Origin: Misgurnus anguillicaudatus
Taxonomy: Eukaryota > Chordata > Actinopteri > Cypriniformes > Cobitidae
Length of the DNA: 64,000 nucleotides
Direction: 5' to 3'
NCBI RefSeq assembly: GCF_027580225.2
Contig: NC_073356.2
Location: 12,245,001-12,309,000 of the forward strand
Under the pieces are notes generated by a model. It searched no databases and was not told the origin of the DNA. It saw only the letters and a program-made list of their open reading frames with translations. Position 1 is the first letter of the stretch. The number at the start of each line of letters is the position of its first letter. A program made the translations under genes and the position numbers. Of this stretch, positions 1 to 13,700 are shown in pieces.

Positions 1-70
1 CAGTCTACTTAATTAGTCTGTCTTTCTGTCTACTTAGTTTGTCTGTTTGTCTGTCTGTCTACTTAATTTT

Positions 71-101
<31 letters not shown>

Positions 102-235
102 ACTTAACTATCTGTCTTTCTGTCTACTTAATTTGTCTGTCTGTCTGTCTGTCTGCATACTTAACAATCTATCTGCCTGTTTGTCTGTCTGTCAACATAC
201 TTAATCTGTCTGTCTACTTAACAATCTAGCTGTAT
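1..235. repeat. degenerate (TCTG)n satellite-like tract
   Basis: Runs of CTGT/TCTG broken at regular intervals by ACTTAA or ACTTAATT blocks. The tract is cut by the window edge. The short open frame across it is a by-product of the repeat. Confidence 0.9.
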
Positions 236-2516
<2,281 letters not shown>

Positions 2517-2612
2517 AGGATCATAGATGAATGAATGTGTGGATATCTATCTATTATAGGAATATCTTCCTATAATAGATAAATATCCACACATTCATTC
2601 ATCCATGATCCT
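2517..2612. repeat. near-perfect hairpin, two 45-bp arms
   Basis: Arms 2517-2561 and 2568-2612 are inverted copies with about two mismatches and a 6-bp loop. This is either a tiny foldback element or a hairpin-forming relic. Confidence 0.85.
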
Positions 2613-2786
2613 AAACAATATCTACCTTTAGTGTACAGACAGAATTTTACTGAATTATTTGTGTTTAAACCAAATTTTCTAGCAGGTGTTACAACAAAAC
2701 ATCTGTTTGTAACAATTAACGCCATCTCTAAGGGGTAAGTTGTAACGTTTGCTCTCCAGTCACTTTTGGTGTAATTGTATAATAAC

Positions 2787-2890
2787 TAGTGATACACCGA
2801 TGTATCGGCCGCCGATGTTTATCGGCCTTGATGAATTTGAAACCATCGGTATATCGGCAATAGCACGAGAAAGGCCGATACCGATTGTTT
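2787..2890. mobile_element. DNA transposon end fragment rich in ATCGGC motifs
   Basis: The block repeats CGATGTATCGGCC, TTATCGGCC and GGCCGATACCGAT, the style of transposon terminal sequence. It ends before the next element; no second end is visible. Confidence 0.4.
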
Positions 2891-2964
2891 ATTAATTAAC
2901 CGCATAAAGGCAATGAGTTGCGTAAAAAATGAGTTAATGTTGTTAATAAAAGAAATGCTGAATT

Positions 2965-3538
2965 GGTGATTCTCACGAAAACTTGGTTTTAAAAATGTCA
3001 AGCATGAAAATGTAAAAATTGCTTAAATTTACTTTTTTTCCCACCAGACATTGAAAAACAAAGTCTGGAGTAAATGGGAACATTAATTTAAAAACTTTTA
3101 CTTATCATTTAACACTTTTTGTAACATAATTTAAAAAATTAGTCCTAAAAAATCTCATTACCGCAACAGTCAGAAAACATCAACACTGACATATTTTCAA
3201 AATGACATGACAAACCTGAAAGAACATAATTTGGAGATTCTGCACATGCATTTAAAATCAAAGTATTATGCTTCTATTAATTAAATTAACATTTAATAAG
3301 CATCTGTTGCGGTAATGATAATCAAAATGTCGTGTAAGCATTCTGACAAGACAATATTTCAAATTAACTGTAAAAAAATGATCTTACCTGATAGCCATCT
3401 TGAAGTAACTGGTCCATGGGCTTGATCACTCAAAATCAAACTTTATTAAAATTCTGTATGTGTGCTTAAACTGTTCTCAAAAAGTGTTGCGGAGGATGAG
3501 AACATCAGGCATGGACACATCATTTTCCTAATTTTTCT
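2965..3538 (-). mobile_element. truncated copy of the GGTGATTCTCACG element
   Basis: Starts with GGTGATTCTCACGAAAAC and runs as an inverted copy of about 35025-35593. It stops where the palindromic element at 3539 begins, so this copy has only one end. Confidence 0.8.
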
Positions 3539-4076
3539 ACCAAACACATCAACGTTTTTCCTATTTAAGACGAGTAAGTTATACGAGCAAGTTTGGTGGT
3601 ACAAAATAAAACGTAGCGCTTTTCTACGCGGATTTAAAAGAGGAACTATATTTTATGGCGTAATAGCACTTATGGGAGTACTTCGACTCGGCGCAGTAAC
3701 ACCCTCCCTCTCCCATTATGAGAGTGAGAAGGGGAGCAGACTTTTCAGGCGAGTTGAAGTACTCTCAAAAGTGCTATTACACCATAAAATCTAGTTCCTC
3801 TTTTAAATCCGCTTAGAAAAGCGCTACGTTTTATTTTGTACCACCAAACTTGCTCGTATAACTACTCGTCTTAAATAGGAAAAACGTTGATGTGTTTGGT
3901 CACTTCTAACTTTATCTCTAAATGGTACAATTGAATGAATGGGGCTAAGCTAAATGCTATCGAAGCGCGCTCCAGCGCTTACGTGCACGCACACAGATGA
4001 TAGAGGGATGTATCAACAATTCTTAGTTAAGGTAATAACATTTTAATATTGAAAATGAGTAGACTATTCCTTTAAG
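3539..4076. mobile_element. foldback (palindromic) transposon, copy 1
   Basis: Arms of about 150 bp (3539-3690 and 3745-3900) are inverted copies around a short loop. A unique tail to 4076 ends in GAGTAGACTATTCCTTTAA. The right arm and tail are shared with 19497-19894. No transposase is encoded. Confidence 0.85.
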
Positions 4077-4737
4077 CAGGTATGAATGTACCTCTTTTTT
4101 TATGAGTGGAGAAACAAACAACTACATACGTCAAGACACAACGTATTTCACTATATTGCTTCACACTGACACTTTTAATAAACTCTTTGTCAAATAAACA
4201 TCCAGTAAATGAACTTCAACCAATAACAATTTAATAAGAAATCTTTGCTCATGTCTCCTGTAAAAAAGTCGTATTGATGAAAATATTTTTATAAAGAAGT
4301 CAACCAGAATCTTACTCGAATGTTCTTAAAACTATTCCATTTGTAAAATACACAACGGTACATACAACATCATCTGTTAGCATCAGTTTACCTCTGATGA
4401 ACAAGCCAAGACAGTCTGTTATCTACAAACTGCATGCTTATGTTTTAAACTGACACTGTTAAAACCCTCTCTCAAAAAAAAAAAAAAAAAATAGATATCA
4501 AAACTCAGGTTATAGGTTTTGTTTCCATTTCTTTTAGAAAAAGAACGGCTTTGAAGATAAACTAAAGCTATGCAAGAAATAAATTATTCAAGGATTTTCA
4601 ATAGACCTCTAAAAAATCCCAGAGGTGATGTTCCCAGATGCAAATTTAGACTCGGCTTTAAAATATCATCCTTCATCATGTCTCTCTTTCACACACACAG
4701 AGATACTGAGAGTGACAGGTTGTAGTGTTAGAGGTTT
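4077..4737. other. lpcat1 downstream / 3' UTR region
   Basis: Sequence just past the lpcat1 stop, holding an A-tract at about 4474-4491. No canonical AATAAA on the minus strand was found close to the stop, so the end of the mRNA is not defined here. Confidence 0.5.
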
Positions 4738-7700
4738 TCAGTCTTTTTTCTTGCCATGTTCAGTACTGTGAAGGTTTAAATCACTGGGGCTGAAGTCACA
4801 ACAGAAGCCGTTGGTTGAAGGTTGAGACTCTGATGGAAAGTGTTGTGATTCTGAGTCCTGGAGACAGTGGTACTGCTCCACAAAATCAGGGCATTTCTCC
4901 ATAAATCCACAGAAATCATCTGCCACAAACAATATGACAAATAAACTTATTAGGAGTTTGCAGTGGACTGTACCATAACGGTGCAATAAAGGGGACATTT
5001 CACAAGACTTTATTTTAGATGTCAAATAAATCTTTGGTGTCCCCAGAGTATGTTTGTGAAATTTCAGCTCAAAACACCATATGGATGATTTATTATAACA
5101 TGTTAAAATTGACACTTTGTAGGTGCAAGAAAAAATGTGCCACTTTGGGTGTGTCCTTTTAAATGCAAATGAGCTGATAAAATGCAAACACTAATCACCA
5201 TTATAGTGGTATGTTGAAATTGAAACTCAATTTTGCTGTCAATTATTCGCTCTCTGCACTAAATGGCAGTGCCGTGGTTGGATAGTGCAGATTAAGAAGC
5301 AGTATTATCCCCTTCTGACATCACAAGGGGAGCCATATTAAACATATTAAATTATACAATGTAGTGATGTTGGTTTAATTACACAGAAGTTATGATAAAT
5401 TAATGTGTTTTAAAAAAAAGTATAAAACTGGGCCCCCCGAAGCGATTCACCATAAGACATTTCAGATGTCAGAAACTGTTTGAATCCTCTTTAAAGAGTT
5501 TGGTGTTACGAAGCAAGCAAACCTGAAAGTATAAAAGCCAAAAATGCCTTCATATCAATTCTGATGGATAAACAACATTGAATATTATGTTTTACTCAAA
5601 ATGTATGCATTGCTAACATCATTTGTTTCTTGACGTGAATAGTGAATGGGCATGTGGACATTTGGGTTAAGCTAAAGGATGCGTAAAAGGACAGAACAAT
5701 CAAACACAGGTACAGTACATGTAAAACAATGCTAAACGTCCTACCATATGTGACTTTTCCTTTGTCTTTACAATCTATGGCTCTGAAGAGGTCACTAACA
5801 GCCAGATCACCGACCCCCAGAGCCGTTTTCAAAATTGTGGCCAACTCATCTTCAACAACAGCTCCATCTTCTTGTGCTTCAAACATCTGGACAGAAGAAA
5901 TAAATAAACAAATAAATATTCACCATGAAAGAATTTTGATTTTGCCATCAAACATTCATTTATTCATTATGGAAACACCATTAAAAGAAACTTTATGAAT
6001 TACTATGATCTATTACAGTGGTTACCAATCCGGTTCCTGGAAATCTACCTTGCTGCATACTTTAAATCAACCCTGCTTCACCTCACCAATGTTATGAATC
6101 CAATGTTAGGTTTACTTTATGACTCCTGAGATCTTGGAATGTGATTGGTCAAGCCTGGTCGTGTTCAAAAAAATAAAATGGCAGCCAAGAAAGCGTCTGG
6201 AGCACAAATTTAGTGTAAATAAATGTGTATTTTCACTTTTTACATCTTTTAATTGCATTTCTAGCGAGTAATTAGTATTGTAGAGTTCAAATATGTGATT
6301 ACTTGTCACAAATGCGCTCTCTCTTTACATTTCAAACACGCTGCCTTTGAAGTGTGTCCGAAAAAGTCTCTCTTAGCTGCCTTCATGCCTCCGAAGTCAT
6401 TGACTTTGAGGCAGCGAGGCAACAAGTCACTGCCTAAGTTTTCGGACGCAGCCATAGGCTGTCTTAGTCCACTCCCGAGGTGGTGAATCAGTATATCGTG
6501 TACACAGGTTCGGGCACTGGTAAGGACCCTATAGCTCACTTCACATTGGGACACTGTTCACTTATTTTCCTGTGACGTGGCAACACCAACATCTCTCTGA
6601 CTTAATTTTTAAACATGTGTTAAATTATATTTTAAAAAACATTTTCATTATTTTTTTTACATATCCCTGCATACATTTGGAGGAATATTACATTTAAATA
6701 TTATTGGTAACACTTTACAATAAGGTTCATTAGTTAACTTTAGTTAATGTATTAACTAACATGAACAAACCATGAGCAATACATTTGTTACAGTATTTAT
6801 TAATCTTTGTTAATGTTAGTTAATAGAAATAAAGCTTTATTTGCTTGTTCATGTTAGTTCACAGTGCATTAACTAATGTTAAAAAAATTTTAATAAAAGT
6901 ATTAGTAATTGTTGAAATTAACATTAACAAAGATGAATAAATGCTGTATAAGTGCCGTTCATTATTAGTTCATGTTAATTAATGTAGTTAACTAATGTTA
7001 ACTAATGAACCTTATTGTAAAGTGTTACCATATTATTATATAGTAATTATTATCTAGATTGGGGTCCCTCCAGCAATGTTTTTTTTATATTGAAACTACA
7101 ACAAACGTTTGTCTTTATGTCGCATTTTATGAAGTTTATTGAGACGGCTCGCACGATTCAAAAATGTCACATGATTTCCGGTAAGGGGACCATCGATGCT
7201 CACTGGTTTTTGCGTTGCATTGTGGGAATTTTTAGGGGATGTATGTTCCAGTGCACTGGAAGGATTTTGCGATTGAGACAGCCATTAACTCATTCCCCGC
7301 CATTGACGAGTTATCTCGTCATTTATGAGTTCATATTTAACTAATAAATATGCCTTTTTGGACGATTTTCAAAGTGAAAGTGTAATACCGCTTTTATACA
7401 CCAGATGGCGCCAAATCGAATTTATCAAAAACGGAAGTTAAAAAGAGTTTATGTTTTATTTTAACTGCCTTTATGTTTGATAGTCATTCTGAGTCTGATC
7501 TCTAACATAAATTCCTTTACAAAAACACAATTTTTTTAAGCTTTTTGCTCAAAATTTTGTATTTTTGAAGAGAAATGTCCATATTTCAGTGGTTAAATTA
7601 AGTAGAAAAAGTAAATATATAATGAAACGTTTTTTCCCCATTTTGTTTGTTTATTGTTTGTTTGAAAGCAGAGGGTGTGTTCTTTAATTTGATATAATTT

Positions 7701-10700
7701 GTATGTTTATATATTTATAGAAAATGATTTTTCCTGCAAGGAATTTTGTGAAAATTTTGTTAAAATCACAAAAATGCAGGTGGGCAACTTTTCTCAAAAA
7801 GGCTGGCGGTGAATGAGTTAAAACTCCCCGATCAGTGCCCTGACTAGTAAACAAAAGAGGTGACTGAGACACAGCCCTAGTAAATAGCATGTGGTTTATA
7901 GCAACCTTTTTAGCCTTAAGTACCCCCACAGCCCTATCAGTAAGGCTCAAGTACCCCTTCATCGAAACTAAACCAAAGTTGTGTTTTAAAGACAAATAAT
8001 ATTAATTAATTAATACATTTTAAACATTAAAGTAAAAATCACTGACTGATGAAGCATGTTTATTTCAATAAACCACCATCATTGCGATCGATGTTTGCAT
8101 TTTATCAGCTCATTTGCATTTTAAATGACATACCCAAAAACTGCACATTTTTGCTCAGGCCTACAAAATGGCAATTTTGACATGCTATAATTAAATATCT
8201 TTAGGGTGCTTTGAGATGAAACTTCACATATAGACTCTGGGAACGCCAAAGACTTATTTTACAAATTAAAACAAATTCATCATATGACCCCTTTAAGGGC
8301 CAGATTTACTAACAGCTTGCGCAAACCATCATTTTGGCGTTAAATACTTACGTTAAAAACTTACTAAAGACACGCAGTAGATATTTAAATCTGAAAAGGT
8401 GTTATTTTTGTGACCTTCTTGCATTTGCATTTATAGAAGTTTTTTCTTTTAGAAGCAACATTAATGGGAGGAGAGTATTCAATTTTGCCAGAGGAACATA
8501 GCCTACTTTTTTAAAAAATATAGTTTGCCATGCTATGTTTAATTTGCTGGAGAAAAGAGGAGGAGGAGTCAAATCAGGTGTTTCAAAACTTCTTTTATCC
8601 TTCATCTTTCGTCATCCGGTTCTTCTTAATGTACTTTCCCTTAGCTGGAATTTCACACTCCACAGTCCGCATTTTCATTGCGATGTCCTGCTGAGGTCTC
8701 TTATTTGCGACCCTGTACTAATGTGCGCTGCTCTTATAGATTGCAATGGTCATTATGGAAATGTGCTTGTGTCAATATTGTGTCTGTGTATTTTATTTGT
8801 GCCTTTGTAGTAAATCACACGCAAATTTTCCACTCTGGCGCTTGTTTGGAATTGAGCTCTCACGTCCTTCCTAAATCTCTAAATTTACTAAAATCTTAAT
8901 TTAAGTTACTGATGTGCAAAAATAACAAATTATTCTGTTCAAAATATAAAGAGAAACAAAATGTTTTAAGACATTCACTATAAATACAAAAGACACCAAA
9001 TGGGACAAAATATGTTAGCCAAAAACAATGCAAATTTTTTTTGTGTGTCATTTGAAAATGCAATGGCAGCGGGAATGAATATCATTATTTAAACGTATGG
9101 TTAATGAACTTTGTGTCTTTTGAAACTATTCAGGTTCATTGAAAATAGTCAGATCGTTCTTGAGTTGGACATTGTGTTTTGGAGCATGCAGCGCATTAAC
9201 GGCTAATAATATTAATGATAAGATTAAAATTACATTTAAAGTAGTCCTTTTTACAATGCTTTCCTCACAAAAATCAATCTTAGGTCAATGACTGGACAAT
9301 TTATTAAAATGTATTATTAAATGTATTAAAAGTAAATGAGATCAAAGCAAAATCTAAATCTTTTCGCGTACCCCCTGGAAACTCTTCACATAACCCCTGT
9401 GGTATGCATGCACTGGTTTATAGTATACACTTTATACTATATGTAATTTTCACCACTAGAGGTCACTAAACAACAACAGTATCATTGCTTAATGACGCTG
9501 TAAAAGAGCGTTAAACGATGGGAATTGTAGTCTTCACCTTCACCTTGTTGATAGAAATCGATCCGGCAGGACTCATAAATGACGTTGATGGATGAAGTAA
9601 TGAAATAAAGTTTTATAATCATTACATTATAATGTAAGCCCACAGTGTGGCTTAAATTAAGCAACTGTTATTTTTTATTACATTTGACAAAAATCTTTGA
9701 CAAAAAAAAGTTTTTGGGGTTAATTTGCCTGTGAGAAACTATTAGAGACTCATCATGAAGGCCAGTTTAATGGTCTCCAGATATCTGAAAGGTCTGCAGA
9801 CCACAGACAAAGCGATGACATACTCTTTCACATCCATCACCCCATTCTAAAAAACACACAATCCATATAAAAATCATGTAAACAACAACAAAGAGTATAG
9901 CATGACCTAATTATTAGGTTTAAGCAAAACAAGTAACCTCTTCAAACAGTGAAAAGATGTCTTGGACTGCTTTTGTCATGGGTTGGTTGAGATACCGGCC
10001 AAAAGCCTCCACGTCAAGTTTGCTTTTGGGCATCTGATGGACCTTGATGGCTTCCTCGTGCAAGACTTGATCTGTGACCCCTGTCTTCAGTCTGCAACGT
10101 AAAGCCCAATGTATTGCATTTATGCGTTCGTTAGATTTAAGCGACTTACAGTGCATTAAATCCATACATTTTATCAACATGTTTGTGCTGCTAATGCAAT
10201 GATCCTTCAACTGAGCTAAATGAACACTAGAGGGTGCTATGGTCATTGTTGTAGCATCAGTATCCAATCAATCCTCAGATTCAAATCCACGGCAAACAAA
10301 GCCTCACTTCCTCTCATTATGAGCGACTCCGTTTATTTTTTCATCACGGTGCCACTCACATTACTGAATGTAATGACCGTTTACGCTTCGGCTTCACTAG
10401 ATCAATACTGTGATGGGGATGAATATGCTGGTTAGATGACTAATTTCCCCATGACCAAAAGCTAGATCTCGTCACCAAAACGTCATTCGTTGTTAACAGA
10501 GCAACATACCTTTCAAGCTAAAAAATTTTTTATACAGTAGATCATATTTGATGACCTCTACAGCGCTGGTTTGAAGACAAATACACGTGTTTAGAGAGCC
10601 GGCTGTACTCTGTACTCACCCTAAACAGCGCACCAGTCTGGCAAACTCCAGCAAGCAGGTGTGTCTGGGTAAACGCAGAGGGCCTTTGGCCATAGCAAGC

Positions 10701-13700
10701 TTGCAGTCCTCAAAAGAGTAATCGATGATGGGCAACCCCAGTGCTCTACAAAAACACACACAGACAAAAAAAGGACTGATCGAGACAAAAAAGATCTCAT
10801 ATATTTACGTTACACTAAGTTTGACTCTCCCAGGGGACACGGATAATCTTAGATGTAGGAAAATGATTTTGTAGGAAATATTTCCAGGGATGATTGGGAT
10901 TTAGTCTGGGATCAGGCTAAAAGAATATCAGTGTGTATCAGAGCACATGCTATTAAATTCAAAATAATATGTCGTCTACATATCACTCCTTATATCAGGA
11001 CCCTAATTGTCAAAATGCAAAATATCAGTTGGTAATTATATTCACTGTATGTGGTCTTGTCACAAAATGTAGTTGTTCTGAAAGAAAATTGCAGATCACA
11101 TTGGCAATATTTTGGGAATGACAATTGATGTGATCCTTGCTTGTTTATTCTATGTCTGCCAGCTGGTATTGTTTTGAATGAATATCATAAAAAGACTTTT
11201 TGGTATTTTATCTATCGCTGCAAGAAAGAAAATTTTTATGTTCTGGATAAGTGAGAAGACTCCTTTAAAGAACTCATCCCAATAACATTTTTGACATGTA
11301 TACATTCTTCTACAGATGTATTTAAACGGATATGGACACCCTATTTGGACTATATTTCTCTCACTTTGGACGATTGCTTATATTTTTCTTGAAAGCTGAT
11401 GTAATAGCTCATAATGAGAAGCCTATTACTGGGAATGCTGATACATCTTCCCTTATAACCTATTTATTTTATTGACAATTGATTTGAGAATTTTGCATTT
11501 TAAGGTCTGCCTGAACTCTTGTTCTTTTTTCCTTTTTAGTATGCTTTGTTTGTTCTGTTATAACAAAATTGACAAAATTTCAATAAAAACATTCGTAAAA
11601 AAGGACTGATTTAACTACTTGATGTTTATTGTTGATATGAAGATGAGACTACTTTTATAAGTGAATGAATTTTGGTAATGCATTACTGATGACAGTGTTG
11701 TGGGGTGACTCTAAGGGGTGGTTTCCCGGACAGGGATTAGACTAGTCCTAGACTAAAAATTTTTTAACTCATTCACCGCCATTGACGAGTTATCTTGTCA
11801 ATTATGAGTAAATATTTAACTAATAAATATGCCTTTCTGGGCGAATCAAATTTATCAAAAACGGAAAGATTTAATGATTGATTTTAACTGCCTTTATGTT
11901 TGATAGTCATTCTGAGTCTGATCTCTAACATAAATTCCTTTACAAAAACGCAATTTTGTAAGCTTTTTGCTCAAAATGCTGTATTTTTGAAGATAAATAT
12001 CCATATTTCAGTGGTTAAATTAAGTGGAAAAAGTAAATATATATATAACGTTTTTTCCCCATTTTGTTTGTTTATTTGTTTGTTTGAAAGCAGAGGGTGT
12101 GTTCTTTAATTTGATATATGTTTATATATTTATAGAAGATCATTTTTCCTGCAAGGAATTTTGTGAAACTTTTGTTAAAATCACAAAAATGCAGGTGGCC
12201 AACTTTTCTCAAAAAGGCTGGCGGTGAATGAGTTAAGAGCTGTCCAACTGAAAACAACTTGCACTGACATATCTTGAAATACACCAGTGCCCTCTGTTTT
12301 ACCTCAAAATGCATACAGAAATAAGGCATGTTTGTTAAAACTAGTTATATTTCCTAATTTAACTAAGGCCTAGTCCTGGATTAAGCCAATCCCTGTCCGG
12401 GAAACCACCCCTAAAACCTGTATCCACTCAAGGATACAAGCAACAAAGTAACTGGACTTGTTTTTTAGATGGCCATGACATGAGTTGACCACACAAGATT
12501 GGTTTAGTGAATCGGTCATCTCATATTAACAAGTTTAAGTGAAAGAAACTAAAGAATTAGGGCTGTAAAAAATATATACATAAAATATTTCTTACATTTA
12601 TACTATATATAAATAAATAAAACATTATATACATAAATAAACATTTGCTTAAATGCATAATATATATAAAATAAAATATTTTTAGATATAGTATACATTT
12701 AAGAAAATGTTTATTTATGTATACTATTTTCTTTTTTTATATATAGTATAAATTAGTGCTGTGTTCAAAATATCGATACGACGATACATTGTCATGGACG
12801 CCTGACGATGCGCGCATCGATACAGCATCTTCCGTATCGATTCGGATGCACTTTTTAAAGTAACGTGACCAATCGCTGCTTATGCGTGATCCATATGGAA
12901 AGGACGCATGTGTCCCACGGAATACGTAGAAACGTAGCGGGGTATACTTTCACACTAGGGGTTTTCACACTGCGCTTAACCCTGGGTTATCTTCATTCTA
13001 AACCCCGCTTTTAACCCTGGGTTAAGGAGCGTTTCACACCTGTAATTTGAAAGCGGTGTTAGCACCGCTTTTTACCCAGGGTTATGAAACCCTGCTCTGG
13101 AGCAGGGTTAGCACCGCATTTGTGGTGTTAACCCTGCATTGTGGTGCCAAACGCATGCAGTGTGAAACGAAGCAGGGTTAGAATGTTATGATTCAAATTA
13201 AACACAGCTGAAGTAGCTAATCAAGGCTTGATAATTACAGACAGGTGTGTTGAAACTGGGTTGGAGACTCCTGACCCAGGGTTTAGGAATGCACAGTGTG
13301 AAACGTCAAATTATGAATACCCAGGGTTATCTCTTAACCCCTGGTTAAGTTTGAACAGTGTGAAACATGAAAAAAATAACCCCGGATTCCGTGAACCCTG
13401 GGTTTAGAATAACCCAGGGTTAACAATTTCAGGTGTGAAAAGCCCTTTTGTGTGTCTGTCTCGCTGGCGCACGTGACTGCATAGCGAGCCGCGTTCTCTC
13501 TCTCTCTCTTTCACGCGTATTTAAAATCAATGAGTGCAGTATGAAAGCGCAGATATCTTAGCCTATAGTTATTAGTCGCGAAACAGTACTACGCATTAGA
13601 GAAGAAACATGACAAAGGTTTGCATGTGAAAAGTGTACATCTAGTGAAGAGATACAGAGCTACTTCAAACTATTAGCTGTCACATTAATAATCTGATTTC

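Larger units (their letters stand above)
5887..9753 (-). other. lpcat1 intron 12 (AT..AG)
   Basis: A 3.87-kb intron that begins ATGAGT and ends GTCCAG in transcript sense. It holds the hAT-type MITE at 6706-7029, the element at 7285-7821 and a TAAAGGGGACAT-family fragment at about 8095-8300. No internal gene was recognised. Confidence 0.7.

Noticed and set aside
10220..10435. 71-codon plus-strand frame beside lpcat1 exon 11
   Set aside because: Lies within intron 10 and opposite the real gene strand; no homology seen.
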